64,000 bases of DNA from Apoda limacodes (GCA_946406115.1 OX291547.1:191001-255000); one strand, 5' to 3'; shown: positions 20,608 to 32,508, numbered from the stretch's first letter. Notes: a model not told the origin generated them from the letters alone. A program made the numbers and translations.

Positions 20608-21227
20608 ATTTTTTTATTCATTGTGAAAGGGATGGATTGAAGTCCTTTTTCTGAACTGACAATGCAGTTGGCTGTTGCAGCCATTACTGCTACACCGGGC
20701 TTTTGGGGCGATACTCTGTAAGAGTCTCAGCCCTTATAGCGCCCTACGCTCAAGGGCTACCCGCAGGGGGAGCCTCGGCTTGGGTTATCGCTCTCGGGGG
20801 CGTCCCTTCGTCCGGCGTGAGCCTCGAACCCGAAGGTGAGGCAACGCCAGGAGGGGAGTTCCCCGTTACGCGGGTGCGGTTGCGATTGAGTGGGGGGCGA
20901 GAAGCGCCCCGGCTCTCTTTGCTACCTCGTGTATCCTTGTTAGGGTGGAGGCTAATCTATCGCTGTCTGGATTGCGAGATCGTCATATGGGGCCGTTAGT
21001 ACGTGCCGAGGCACTAACAATGGTTTTACGACCATGCCGAGGTCGGTCTGGGGGGTGATAAGTCGTGGATTGATCGATTCAAGTGATTTGTGTACGCTCG
21101 AAAAAGCGGACTGCCAGGTCTTTAAGATACTGTACTGTGTGGGAATTGTAGGGAGCTCAAAGTCTGTGTTGGTCCGCATTGTGGACGTACCAGGAGGCTC
21201 CGGAGACCGCCCTGAGAAAGCAGTTTT
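20608..21227 (-). mobile_element. Family B 3' end, duplicated part in unit 1
   Basis: Antisense family B: the ORF2 C-terminus (reading down from 21,227 to 20,952, with TPQTDLGMVVKPLLVPRHV) and a GC-rich 3' UTR, ending near 'tgaataaaaaaat' (minus) at about 20,608-20,640. It is the duplicated end of the element at 22,740-25,085. Confidence 0.75.
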
Positions 21228-23359
21228 GCATATGACAACAATGCAGTAAAAATTATCATAATTTACCTGTGACATGTGTACTTATTTGGATTATTATCTG
21301 TTGTGACTTCACATTTACTCAGTTAGAGCTTCTCATAGACTTTATTATATATACGCATGACGTCAGCGGTATGTCAATCTCTATCGTAACTAAATGATTC
21401 CATATTTTACACAAAATATCCTCCAAATCTTGATTTAGCAATTAAATATGGTATCAAGTCTATTGAAAAACATGTAAAATACGATTCAAATAGTTTTTTT
21501 GTTGATTTTTTAGCTGTATTAGATAAAATATTCAATCAACAATGCAGTAATTTTGATTATTCCGTCTTCTAAATAAACATTGGCTCACACTAGAAGACAG
21601 ATTTTGTATCTTAAAAATATTTTAAATATTAATGACGGATTACAGAAAGAAAAAAAGAAAATTCCAGTTTCAGTAAACAAATGACGACCTTACCGGATCT
21701 TATCCCGGGAGACATTGACATAGGCACCTATTTTCTTCTGTCTTATTTTGTCTCGGGCTCTATGCACTTAATTTGGATTTCTCGCTTCCACACTTTATTG
21801 GTCTTTTTTTTTCTTGTGCGGAGATTGAACCTGCACCCCTCGTTTCCGTAGATAGTCTTCACTACCAACAGAGCCACGGAGCCGTCAAACGTATAAATCT
21901 TTGCCGCAATAAGAACTCCTAATAGACTTTATTATCGATATTCGGACTATTGCGACTTGTAACGTCACATTAGCTCACAAAATGGATACCAAATTTACAA
22001 TTTAAATAATCTAAAATATAAATCAAGGATTCAAGGAGGAAAACAGAAAATTCCAATCGCTATAAAATAGACCCGCCGATATCGCCGCTTATCAATGTAA
22101 TTATTGTCACATTCGGCCATTTTCTTCTATCTCATTTTCTCATGGGCACTATGCACTTAATTTGGATTTCTCGCTCCCACGCTTTATTGGTCTTTTGAAC
22201 GTAGTAAAAAAATCCTATGGTCTGGATGGATGTTTGTTACTCAATCACGCTTTAACCACTGGACGCATCGGGATGAAATTTGGCATACATATAGATTAGG
22301 ATCTGGAATAGCATATAGGTTACTTTTTATCTCGAAAAAATCAAAATTTCCCGCGGGAACAACTATAACAGAGTTTAAAGAACAAAAGATGTAGCTACAG
22401 CTTGCTATAGCAAACTTCATTAGTATAATTAAGGAGTTCCACGCCGAAAACCGAATTCAGGGCGGGCGGAGCCGCTGGCAAAGTCTAGTCGTAATAGTTA
22501 TTTAAACCTTTACAAAAAAAATTTTTGAGGAATAAAACTGAAAGTATCCATATTTATTTCTTGTTTTCCAATGAAAACATAAACATAGTTACAGTATAAC
22601 TGCACTAATTATGCACACTTAGTTACATATCGCGCTATCCGTGACTTTTTTCACGATTACTGCCAATCTACATTGACTCAAAAATAACAAATATTAAGGC
22701 CTATTTTGTTCTTGCTATGCTTTGGCAGCTTCGCACAATATTTTTTTATTCATTGTGAAAGGGATGGATTGAAGTCCTTTTTCTGAACTGACAATGCAGT
22801 TGGCTGTTGCAGCCATTACTGCTACACCGGGCTTTTGGGGCGATACTCTGTAAGAGTCTCAGCCCTTATAGCGCCCTACGCTCAAGGGCTACCCGCAGGG
22901 GGAGCCTCGGCTTGGGTTATCGCTCTCGGGGGCGTCCCTTCGTCCGGCGTGAGCCTCGAACCCGAAGGTGAGGCAACGCCAGGAGGGGAGTTCCCCGTTA
23001 CGCGGGTGCGGTTGCGATTGAGTGGGGGGCGAGAAGCGCCCCGGCTCTCTTTGCTACCTCGTGTATCCTTGTTAGGGTGGAGGCTAATCTATCGCTGTCT
23101 GGATTGCGAGATCGTCATATGGGGCCGTTAGTACGTGCCGAGGCACTAACAATGGTTTTACGACCATGCCGAGGTCGGTCTGGGGGGTGATAAGTCGTGG
23201 ATTGATCGATTCAAGTGATTTGTGTACGCTCGAAAAAGCGGACTGCCAGGTCTTTAAGATACTGTACTGTGTGGGAATTGTAGGGAGCTCAAAGTCTGTG
23301 TTGGTCCGCATTGTGGACGTACCAGGAGGCTCCGGAGACCGCCCTGAGAAAGCAGTTTT
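21228..23359. repeat. 2,132-bp tandem duplication, unit 2
   Basis: Second unit of the duplication. It ends where family B coding sequence continues uninterrupted ('gcagttttg|gagggtctgg'), showing that this unit carries the original right flank and that the breakpoint lies inside family B ORF2. Confidence 0.95.
22215..22492 (+). mobile_element. Helitron-like dispersed repeat, copy in unit 2
   Basis: Identical by eye to 20,083-20,360, as expected from the tandem duplication. Confidence 0.6.
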
Positions 23360-25085
23360 GGAGGGTCTGGAGTTTGCGTACTTTGCGTTTAGACAACGCA
23401 TAAACGACGCTAGCATATGCTAGTATGGGGCGGATGCATGTGGTGTAAAGAGTCAGCATGTTTCTAAGCAACATCTTACTGTACTTGTCTATCATGGGAT
23501 ATAGACGACCGAGGACAAAAGCGGCTCGGTATCTAACTATTTTGGTGTGATCGCGGAAGTTCAAACGCCTATCCAGGGTCACACCGAGATATTTGGCCTT
23601 GTTTTGCCAACGAATGGCACGGCCGAAGAGTGGAAGTAGCGAAAGCTACGGTTCGGCAAATAGTCTCGTATTATGAGCACGCGACGGTCTGGCAACTGAA
23701 AGTTATACAGTTTATAAATATAACCGTTGTGCCAGACTTTGTCGAAAGTTTGTTCGCTACATCGAAGAAGACAGCACCCGTGTGACGGGGCTTACCTAAT
23801 ACTGGTTGGAAGCCAGTGAGAATATGTTCTATGGACTATGTGATACAGAGGACTTGGTGGACGCATGAGTGTTTGGCGCGGAAGCCGAACTGCTCATCTA
23901 TTAAGATGCCTCTGGAGACTATAGCGTTCCGTAGGCGAGCGAGGAGGAGGCGTTCGTAAAGTTTACCAAGGCCCTTTAGTAAACTTATAGGGCGGTAGGA
24001 GAACGGCTCGGTACGAGCTTTCCCTGGCTTATGGATGCCTATGACGATTGCATCTTTTCATTGAGAAGGAAAGGTGCAATTTTCGATAGAAGCGTTGAAG
24101 ATCGCCACTAAAAGGCAGAGAAGGGGGAGAGTGAGGCGCTTTTGGATATTGTTAGAGATACCGTCCGCAACGGGGGCTTTACGGGGGCGTAGGTCTTTGA
24201 TGACCTGTATGACTTCGTCGACAGTGACAGGGGGCAGGGGGTCTTGTGGAGGCAGAGAAGTTCTGCGCTCCACTTCACCGTCTACCTCGCGTACGTGATC
24301 GGGATCGAAGGGCTGTGTGCTTAAGGCACATTGGGCTTGAAGGCTAGATGCAAGGCAATCCGCTTTTTCGTCGTCATCGAACGCGGGAACGTTATTGGGA
24401 CGAGATAACGGAGGGAGAGAGTTGAAGGTGTCTGATTTCAAAGCTCTGGCTAGACGCCAATAAGCAAGATGAGAAGGAGAAATATTCTCCATCAGATCAC
24501 CGAACATTGGGCGCGAAGCTCAGCTTCAACGGTTCTTACACGGCGGTGTAAGTCAGTCATTAGTGACCTGATGTGCTGGGGCAGGATTAGGTGGTGGTAA
24601 TCACCAACCGGCACTTGTCTTGAGCACTCGCCAACGGTGGCGGTCAGGTGGCTAGTGAGTGAGTCAATAGCTATGTTTAAATCGGTCGCGGAAGAGATTA
24701 TATTGGGAACGAGATCAAGATCTGGCGAGTTGGGTTTTCGAGTAATTCCCCGATTTTATCCCAGTCCGTCACAGTTCTTGTGTTGGGAGGAGTATCCGAT
24801 GGGGAAGCTAATCGGAGGAGGACGGGGCGATGGTCCGAGTCAAGTTCGTAAAGCACCTCTATAGAGCGAAAGCTTAGCCTAACATTCTTTAGAAGTGCTA
24901 TGTCGAGCACGTCAGGGCTCTTGCTAGTATTATGGGGAAAGTAAGTGGGCGTCATGGGAGCGATGATGTCAAAGTTTAGTCTGTCAACTAATTGGTCAAG
25001 GAGTCTGCCTCTCTGTGAAGTTAATGAAGAGATCCAACGACGGTACTTGCAATTTAGGTCGCCGGCAAAAATAGCATTGACAACG
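22740..25085 (-). mobile_element. Family B Jockey-type retrotransposon, 5'-truncated and defective
   Basis: Minus strand. The endonuclease part starts at about 25,085 (AIFAGDLNCKYRRW, then DSDHRPVLLRL). The linker follows (FGDLMENISPSHLAYWRLA), then RT with IKDLRPRKAPVADGISNN (about 24,160), FDKVWHNGYIYKLYN (about 23,730) and, after a deletion at about 23,640 that removes PQGS and the ADD box, the C-terminal region (FRDHTKIVRYRAAFVLGRLY, CIRPILAYASVVYA, LQTLQNCFLRAVSGASWYVH). ORF2 ends at 23,084. A GC-rich 3' UTR runs to about 22,740. It matches the plus-strand copy at 8,140-10,105 closely. The tandem duplication breakpoint lies at its codons near 23,360. Confidence 0.88.
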
Positions 25086-25200
25086 TGCAACCCAAATTGG
25101 TGAATTGTAACGGTTAAAGTGAAAGTAATTGTTAAAGTTATTCTTGACAGTTACTTTAACAATCGTTTTGGTGCAATCCAGCCCAAGTTATAAAGCAATG
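25086..25200. repeat. Small foldback-like repeat rich in 'gttaaagt' motifs
   Basis: 'gttaaagtgaaagtaattgt' and 'gttactttaacaatcg' form inverted blocks between 'ccaaattggtg' and 'ttttggtgcaatccagccc'. Similar to small lepidopteran MITEs, and in style to the element at 17,041-17,180. Boundaries are uncertain. Confidence 0.4.
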
Positions 25201-25317
25201 TTTCATATCAAAGACACAACCAAATAAATGACAATGTCATTTCTGAGAACAGTATTGACGACTACACGATTAGGAATGCAATGCCTTTAATATTTAATCT
25301 AGACACATGGCAGCACG

Positions 25318-25711
25318 TCAAGCCAAGAAAAATCGGCCAAGTGCGAGACGGACTCGCGGAGAAAAAGTTCCGTAAAGGTTATCCATTATGTATAAAAATG
25401 GCAAAACAATCACGTTTGTTGTATGGGAGCCCACCTTAAATATTTGTTTTATTTTAATTTGATTATTTATTTTTAAAGTGACTATATAACTATATAAATA
25501 TCGAGCAAAATGGAGCAAAAAAATCACGTTTGTTGTATGGGAGCTCCTTTAAATATTCATTTTATTCTGTTTTTTATACATCTTCTGTGAAAATTTCAAT
25601 TTTCTAACTATCACGGTTCATGAGATACAGCCTGGTGACAGACGGACGGACGGACAGCGGAGTCTTAGTAATAGGGTCCCGTTTTTTACTCTTTGGGTAC
25701 AGAACCCTAAT
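25318..25711 (+). mobile_element. Lepidopteran dispersed repeat ('ttgtatgggagc ... ggtacagaaccctaa')
   Basis: Recognised blocks: 'aaaatcggccaagtgcgag', 'cacgtttgttgtatgggagc' (twice, 25,412 and 25,526), 'tatcacggttcatgagatac', 'gacagacggacggacggac', 'gtcttagtaatagggtccc' and 'gggtacagaaccctaa'. This is one of the most abundant repeats in moth and butterfly genomes. I do not assign a class. The repeated 'cacgtttgttgtatgggagc' marks an internal duplication of about 114 bp. Confidence 0.75.
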
Positions 25712-25769
25712 GTTAAATAAATATAACGCTATAGCCATATACCTACAACTTAAATCATGGGGTCTATAT

Positions 25770-25970
25770 TGTAACAAACAATAGCGTTATGCTAATGCTA
25801 GAATACTTTACAGATTAATTTAAGACTGCGGTATAGGCAAGACTGCGTAAATACGCCGCTTTTGGGTAAATTTTGTGGCTAAACTATAGCACCTAAAGGA
25901 TTGAAAAAATTTACATATATATTTAAACTTATTACATATACGTGTCAATTAACACTAACAAATACTTACA
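25770..25970 (-). mobile_element. Solo LTR-like sequence related to the gypsy LTR at 36,702-37,011
   Basis: In minus sense it starts TGTAAGTATTTGTTAGTG (25,970) and ends ATTGTTTGTTACA (25,770), with the same TGTAA...TTACA ends as the LTR at 36,702-37,011. About 45 bp at its start is nearly identical (plus strand: 'cttattacatatacgtg', then 'caattaacactaacaaata'). The interior is diverged. I saw no flanking duplication. Confidence 0.55.
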
Positions 25971-25974
25971 AATA

Positions 25975-28370
25975 CTCCCCTCATATTAAATATACAACAT
26001 GTTAGGTAAATGATGTATACCGCTGGAAGTGGTAGATAAGGTTTGGTTTGAAGATGTTCGAAAAAATATCCTGAAGTCGGAAAATGTTCAGGTTTCCCAA
26101 CAATCAGCAAATTTCCTTTTGTACCTAAAACAGTAGAGCGACAGCCCTGAAACCGCTGATTTCATTCATAATTATGATGACTTACTATGACCGTTGACCC
26201 CAAAATACCAGGCGAAAGAATAAAAATACAGATAGATGGTTCTAATCACTTTATTTCTACCTACTGTCATTCTGGCGAAGCGATAAATCAATTCTGCAAT
26301 TCTTGTTTTATTTTTGGTTTAAAAATGATATTTGGTTTTAAATGAATTATTGAATAACAATGTTAGATTTTAACACATAATTTATGACTAACTTACGTAT
26401 CAATACGTAAAATCAAAAAAGTCTGTTCTTATTTTCAAACTATTGACGTACGACAGTAACTGCAGTGACAACAACTAGGTAGGTAGCCATGTCTTAAATT
26501 TCAATCAATAAGATAAGAAAAAGTATGTTGTGTGAACTGTAGGCACAGATGAGATACTAAATTATTACCTTAAAATGTTTGCCCCTCTGCGGCCCAACTC
26601 TTTGAGTGTGTCTCAACTCTCACTCACACATACACTCAACATACTCACACACAAGTGAAATTAAAAGAAGTAGCAAGATTTTTCTCTCTTTCTTAAAAAA
26701 AATATGAAGGGTTCTGTATTTTTGTGTATTCAAGTAATGTTTGCGATCTTGCGATATTATGAAATCCCTACTATTAATCTTTAAAAAATATTATTTTGAT
26801 GCCTACAGATAACAACAATTCAAATTCAGTCGAAAACAAACTAATTTTATTATAAGACATAACTATCCATAAATACTATGATTTAATTTCTTTTCAAGTA
26901 ACCAACCACTAATTACGCCAAACAATTCAATCCTACTTTTACTTCATTAATATTAGAGCAAAAAGTCATTGTAATCATTAAAAAACCAAACTTAGGCGTA
27001 TTTACGTACTAAGACTGCATAAATAAGAACTAGTATTTTTGAATAAGGTCAAATCAAGCTGACAAAGGAACCCTAATTTTCGGGGAATTACTCTGACCAC
27101 CTGAGATAGCAAAATTTTTGTCTCTTTTATAAATTATGAAGGGTTCTCGAAAATTAATTTACGTATATTCCTGTACTAACAGAGTATATCTGTTGCTACG
27201 CAAGTAATTTATGTGGATTTGCCTGTTACTTTGTGCCTCCACTGTAGGGCACAGACCTTTCTTTGTTCACGGGATTTTAGGCTATACTTAGTCTACCATG
27301 ACTTAGTGCCTGCGGACGTAGGTATTATCAAATAAATACCTGTTATCAAACATTTAAACAAATAATATTTTGATAGGTAGTTTTACCAACTTGCAATTTT
27401 TCTCCTAGATAGGTACCTATTATTCAAATAAAGTCAAAAACAAACTAGTTTTTTTATGTCAGACATGACTATGAAATGCATTCCTTTACATACATTACAA
27501 CGCCTCAGAGTAAAGAAAAAACATACATACATACATACCTTATTAGTGCAAATATCATATAATCATCAAAAACTAAACTTTACGTACTACAACTTTCTAT
27601 GCGAATGTTACCAGCATAAAAAAATATGTGGAAAAATAACAAGTAGGTAAGTCATTGTGTTATGTGTAAAGGCACGGAATATTAAAAGTAAAAGGTACTG
27701 TACTTTTTGGGTAGGTATGAATAGTTGTTTTTTTAATAGGTAGTTAATAAGTATGTAAGAAGATTTCTAGATTTATTTGCGTCAATCAGATATGGATAAA
27801 AACTCTATCATTTACTTTAACTTTTACACAACTAACCTTCACCGACTTAAGCCAAGAATAAGCAAGCAACCAAAAATCTCCCAAACTACTACTTGTGGAA
27901 TCAGTTTAAGCGTGCTCACATGTCAATACAATACCAATTTAACCCATTAAAAAATAGTTTAGTTTCAGAATATTGACAACATTTTAATGTAATTACTTCT
28001 AGTAATTAATTACAATTTATTTTATGTTTTTTTTATTTTGTGTCATTTTTGTTTTGTAGCATGTCTTTTCCCACTTTTGTAATATTTGTTGATTTTGGAT
28101 TGATCGGCATATTATGCTCGATTTGCAGCGCTAAATAAAAACGTCGTTTATGAAACTTCACAGTTAATGGCATCTAGCGCTTAAGCAAAAATCAGTAGGA
28201 ACTTAAATATTTATATGGGTCCCTAAGAAATATCCTTAAATTATTAGGTAAATAAACGAAATACCTACTAGTCGTTTATTGTTATTTTACATAATTATGT
28301 ATTTAAAATTCCAGGAGAATTCTTTACTCGAGGGAATAGGTATTTTTAAATCAATGTATGTAGTGCAAAG
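25975..28370. other. No gene recognised; old diverged tandem duplication
   Basis: No coding gene is recognised over 2.4 kb. Segments of 26,690-27,010 and 27,100-27,600 share ordered, diverged blocks: 'atatgaagggttct' / 'attatgaagggttct'; 'gtcgaaaacaaactaatttt' / 'gtcaaaaacaaactagtttt'; 'aatcattaaaaaaccaaact' / 'aatcatcaaaaactaaactt'. This suggests an ancient duplication. A short (ATAC)n tract lies at 27,518-27,537. Confidence 0.45.
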
Positions 28371-28379
28371 TATGGCAAC

Positions 28380-28898
28380 ACCTATATAGTCCGGGGCGCG
28401 GCGCCACAGATCACTTTGAAAATACCGATAATCGAATTAAATCAGCTCAGTAGTGTTTTTCTATCTTGTACGTACATGTTGAGTGTCAAATTCAGTGATA
28501 TGATTTCTACTGTAACAAACTACAGTGATTTAGTGTTTAACAACATACATGTGCGTAAGGTAGAGCCGAACGTGACCGGCAGACCAGCGTATCCCAAGAT
28601 TAAGCTGTTTTCACACAGGCTTCACGAAACTGCAAGCTTTCACAAACGTGATAGCGAAGGGAGGCCAAGATCTCGAAGAGGATCCTTCTACCAGTTGCCG
28701 ACGCGGTGGTTTAGTCTTTGAAGTAGTCAACCACTGCAGAGTTTGGGAGACTGTCGACAGTGATGGACAGACGAAAGAATTGGTGAATAGTGATTATGAA
28801 TAGTGACTATGGATCAAAGATGACATACGTGGATACTATGCTTTTGTAATCGTCATGAATATCGTCGTGTGTGGACAGAAGCGTAAGCCTGTAAGTTA
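28380..28898 (+). promoter_or_regulatory. Possible promoter and non-coding first exon
   Basis: A TATA-like 'ctatatag' (28,382) is followed by a GC-rich block (ccggggcgcggcgccac) and then about 480 bp of less AT-rich sequence. An 82-residue open frame from the Met at about 28,473 has no recognised domain. The segment ends in 'cct|gtaagtta' (28,892), a strong donor match. This could be an untranslated first exon. It could equally be repeat-derived. Confidence 0.25.
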
Positions 28899-29196
28899 TA
28901 ATGAGTTTTTTTGGTTTAGTTATTAATTAAAGTTTGCATTTTCACGCGCCCTGTGCGCGGATACGCTAAAGTACTAGCCTCTCATAGATACCGAAGAGAT
29001 TTTTATGCCGTGGCGCGTAAGTCATATTTGATTAAAAGTTAGGGTTGTGCAAATAATAAATGAGGAAAACATAGATTTAGTTTCTATGGAAATTGGTCAA
29101 TTTTCACAGTTCACAATTTCTGACATCGGCATAGTATTCAAATGATACATGGTGCACACGTACGTAACAGGAGTATACACCATTTACCTAACATGT

Positions 29197-29198
<2 letters not shown>

Positions 29199-29242
<44 letters not shown>
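29199..29242 (+). repeat. (TA)n microsatellite
   Basis: About 22 uninterrupted TA dinucleotides. The sequence just before it ('gtatacaccatttacctaac') is the inverse of 25,997-26,022, next to the solo LTR. Confidence 0.97.
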
Positions 29243-29245
<3 letters not shown>

Positions 29246-29272
29246 TTTATCACCAACACAAAGAGGATGATC

Positions 29273-29575
29273 ATTTGAAAATTATCAATTTAATCATTTA
29301 GTATATATGGATGACATAAAGGTCTATGCGAAAAACTTTTCTGAAATGTCTATACTACTGGACAGTATTGAAATATTCACAAATGATATTGGTATGAATT
29401 TTGGCTTAGAAAAGTGCAGCATAATTCAAATAATAAATGGGAAAAGATGTGAAATCGAAGGAGGAGATCATATTTTACTAAGTGGTGAAAAATTTAATTA
29501 TTTTAAAAAAAGCACAAAAATATAAATACCTTGGAATACATGAAGATGGGAAAATTGACCATGAAAGTATTTAAT
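29273..29575 (+). pseudogene. RT fragment with YMDD catalytic box
   Basis: The plus-strand frame encodes NHLVYMDDIKVYAKN (YMDD at 29,304-29,315), then IFTNDIGMNFGLEKCSII and GDHILLSGEKFNYFKK. After a one-base frameshift comes YKYLGIHEDGKIDHE. This is the palm region of a non-LTR RT. The 'MDD.K.YAK ... DI.M.FGL.KC ... YKYLGI' pattern is the type seen in R2/R4 (restriction-like endonuclease) elements. Only about 100 residues remain. It is the single trace of this clade in the window. Confidence 0.7.
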
Positions 29576-29620
29576 TAAGATGTATACAAGAGTATATCAG
29601 CAGCAGCAGACGTTTCAGGA

Positions 29621-29805
29621 ATGTAGGGTGGCCCGGTCTGGACAGTGTACACTACTAATGTAGGGTGGCCCGGTCTGGACAGTGTACACTACTAATGTAG
29701 GGTGGCCCGGTCTGGACAGTGTACACTACTAATGTAGGGTGGCCCGGTCTGGACAGTGTACACTACTAATGTAGGGTGGCCCGGTCTGGACAGTGTACAC
29801 TACTC
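29621..29805 (+). repeat. 37-bp minisatellite, 5 copies
   Basis: Five units starting 'tagggtggcccggtctggac' at 29,624, 29,661, 29,698, 29,735 and 29,772, followed by 'agtgtacactactaatg'. Period exactly 37 and no differences seen. The last unit ends 'actactcattt'. Confidence 0.97.
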
Positions 29806-30038
29806 ATTTAGAAACCTCAGTATATTATAAGTGACTTTTAATTATCAATTTGTCGTATTTCGGTGTGGTTTTCTTGTACAATAGCATTTATATGAACGTA
29901 TTTAGCAACACCTAACTTTAAAAAAAATGGCGTCAGTCAATTACATATTACCACAGACTAAGTATGTACGTAGTGATACTATATCTATGCATATGTTATA
30001 CATATATGGCCTAGCAATGCCATTCATTTGACAACCAG

Positions 30039-30108
30039 TTTGTCCGAGTGGTTAGTGCACCTGACTACGGAGCCGAGGATCGCGGGTTCAAATCCCGCTA
30101 TGGGCAAA
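30039..30108 (+). ncRNA. tRNA-like SINE head, unit 1
   Basis: TTTGTCC at the start can pair with GGGCAAA at the end. A GTGGTTAGTGCAC D-arm-like segment matches an A box, and GCGGG-TTCAAAT-CCCGC is a perfect T arm with B box GGTTCAAATCC (30,085-30,095). The anticodon arm does not pair properly and three bases separate the T arm from the 3' strand. I therefore read it as a tRNA-derived Pol III promoter head, not a working tRNA. Confidence 0.6.
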
Positions 30109-31238
30109 TATTTTTGTAACGAAACATTTGTTACCGAGTCATATTATTTGTATCGTTGTTGTTCCTGGTCACCATATAACAAGTTAATTACTTAGCCTGT
30201 GGCCAGAACTATCTCAGATCTGTTCTGTTAAAGTATTAAATTAGTATATATATATGATAAGAAGGAATATCGGGCTTGTGAAATAAAAAAACTGCTTACA
30301 TACATTTTTGAATGTTTAATTTAATTAATGATTAAGGCATCAAAATAATCACAGAATCGCTGAATCGGAGACTTCAGCAGAGTTTCCCAACAGGTGGGTC
30401 TTAAAATGAAAATAATGTTCTGGGTCCTTGTCGCATCTAAACCTAATATAGAGTCCGAGATAAAGATAAACAAAAATTATTAAGGCAAGCAAGCACAGCT
30501 GTTTAAAATAGCATATGTACAAAAGACCGTGTGGCCGTGTGGTTTCTGGCAGAGTAGTAGAAAGAATTTGCCCCTACCTGGAGTGACCTACTCTCATCGT
30601 GAATGTCAAATAAGGCGACTAAGGAAATACCTGTATTTAACTCTCCTCAACCCGTTTGGCCTGCGTTCGGAGTGTAGGCCAAATCCTTCATCTGTCTCCG
30701 GCAGATGAAAGAGGGTTGTGCTACTGCACAAGAGACATTTGTAAGTATGTCTACAGTTATATGGTACCATTACATTTATTTATTCATAAATGAAACGGTT
30801 TGTGTGTCTCATACATACCTGATCCCACAGAAAATAAAGATGTGTTTGGAAGCACTGTACATTAAAAGGCATTGACTTTAAATAGTAATATTTTTTTGGG
30901 ACAGAAAAAAACATACTCATTGTATTGTTTTTACGTCACTTGAGTTAGGAAAAGCGCAAAAAACGAAAAATTAGCGATTTTTGTAAAAAAAATTATAAAC
31001 AAATACTGATGGAAAAATAACTTTTATAATTTAAAGTTTTTGTATCACTTACTACTAAATTTTACATAGTAGTAGCTTTTTTACAAACAGTTTAACACTT
31101 CCTACGTGTTTATAATCTAAAACAAACACATAAATTCCAAAAACTAAGTACCACAGACTAAGTATGTACGTAGTGATACTATATCTATGCATATGTTATA
31201 CATATATGGCCTAGCAATGCCATTCATTTGACAACCAG

Positions 31239-31308
31239 TTTGTCCGAGTGGTTAGTGCACCTGACTACGGAGCCGAGGATCGCGGGTTCAAATCCCGCTA
31301 TGGGCAAA
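31239..31308 (+). ncRNA. tRNA-like SINE head, unit 2
   Basis: Identical copy at exactly +1,200 bp. Confidence 0.6.
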
Positions 31309-32438
31309 TATTTTTGTAACGAAACATTTGTTACCGAGTCATATTATTTGTATCGTTGTTGTTCCTGGTCACCATATAACAAGTTAATTACTTAGCCTGT
31401 GGCCAGAACTATCTCAGATCTGTTCTGTTAAAGTATTAAATTAGTATATATATATGATAAGAAGGAATATCGGGCTTGTGAAATAAAAAAACTGCTTACA
31501 TACATTTTTGAATGTTTAATTTAATTAATGATTAAGGCATCAAAATAATCACAGAATCGCTGAATCGAAGACTTCAGCAGAGTTTCCCAACAGGTGGGTC
31601 TTAAAATGAAAATAATGTTCTGGGTCCTTGTCGCATCTAAACCTAATATAGAGTCCGAGATAAAGATAAACAAAAATTATTAAGGCAAGCAAGCACAGCT
31701 GTTTAAAATAGCATATGTACAAAAGACCGTGTGGCCGTGTGGTTTCTGGCAGAGTAGTAGAAAGAATTTGCCCCTACCTGGAGTGACCTACTCTCATCGT
31801 GAATGTCAAATAAGGCGACTAAGGAAATACCTGTATTTAACTCTCCTCAACCCGTTTGGCCTGCGTTCGGAGTGTAGGCCAAATCCTTCATCTGTCTCCG
31901 GCAGATGAAAGAGGGTTGTGCTACTGCACAAGAGACATTTGTAAGTATGTCTACAGTTATATGGTACCATTACATTTATTTATTCATAAATGAAACGGTT
32001 TGTGTGTCTCATACATACCTGATCCCACAGAAAATAAAGATGTGTTTGGAAGCACTGTACATTAAAAGGCATTGACTTTAAATAGTAATATTTTTTTGGG
32101 ACAGAAAAAAACATACTCATTGTATTGTTTTTACGTCACTTGAGTTAGGAAAAGCGCAAAAAACGAAAAATTAGCGATTTTTGTAAAAAAAATTATAAAC
32201 AAATACTGATGGAAAAATAACTTTTATAATTTAAAGTTTTTGTATCACTTACTACTAAATTTTACATAGTAGTAGCTTTTTTACAAACAGTTTAACACTT
32301 CCTACGTGTTTATAATCTAAAACAAACACATAAATTCCAAAAACTAAGTACCACAGACTAAGTATGTACGTAGTGATACTATATCTATGCATATGTTATA
32401 CATATATGGCCTAGCAATGCCATTCATTTGACAACCAG

Positions 32439-32508
32439 TTTGTCCGAGTGGTTAGTGCACCTGACTACGGAGCCGAGGATCGCGGGTTCAAATCCCGCTA
32501 TGGGCAAA
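32439..32508 (+). ncRNA. tRNA-like SINE head, unit 3
   Basis: Identical copy at exactly +2,400 bp. Confidence 0.6.

Larger units (their letters stand above)
19096..21227. repeat. 2,132-bp tandem duplication, unit 1
   Basis: Unit 1 runs from 'gcatatgacaacaatgcag' (19,096) to 'gaaagcagtttt' (21,227). Unit 2 starts with the same sequence at 21,228. Corresponding lines read the same by eye except one base (a at 19,778, t at 21,910). The unit contains older internal repeats of about 400 bp ('gcacttaatttggatttctc' at 19,632 and 20,020), a Helitron-like repeat and the 3' end of family B. Confidence 0.95.

Noticed and set aside
20703..20999. 98-residue plus-strand open frame, present twice (also 22,835-23,131)
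   Set aside because: It lies antisense to the GC-rich 3' UTR and ORF2 end of family B. Its duplication follows from the 2,132-bp tandem duplication, it starts at a non-ATG codon and has no domain.
30039..30108. Functional tRNA gene
   Set aside because: The T arm and boxes are good, but the anticodon stem does not pair and three extra bases lie before the 3' acceptor strand. It is repeated inside a dispersed unit.
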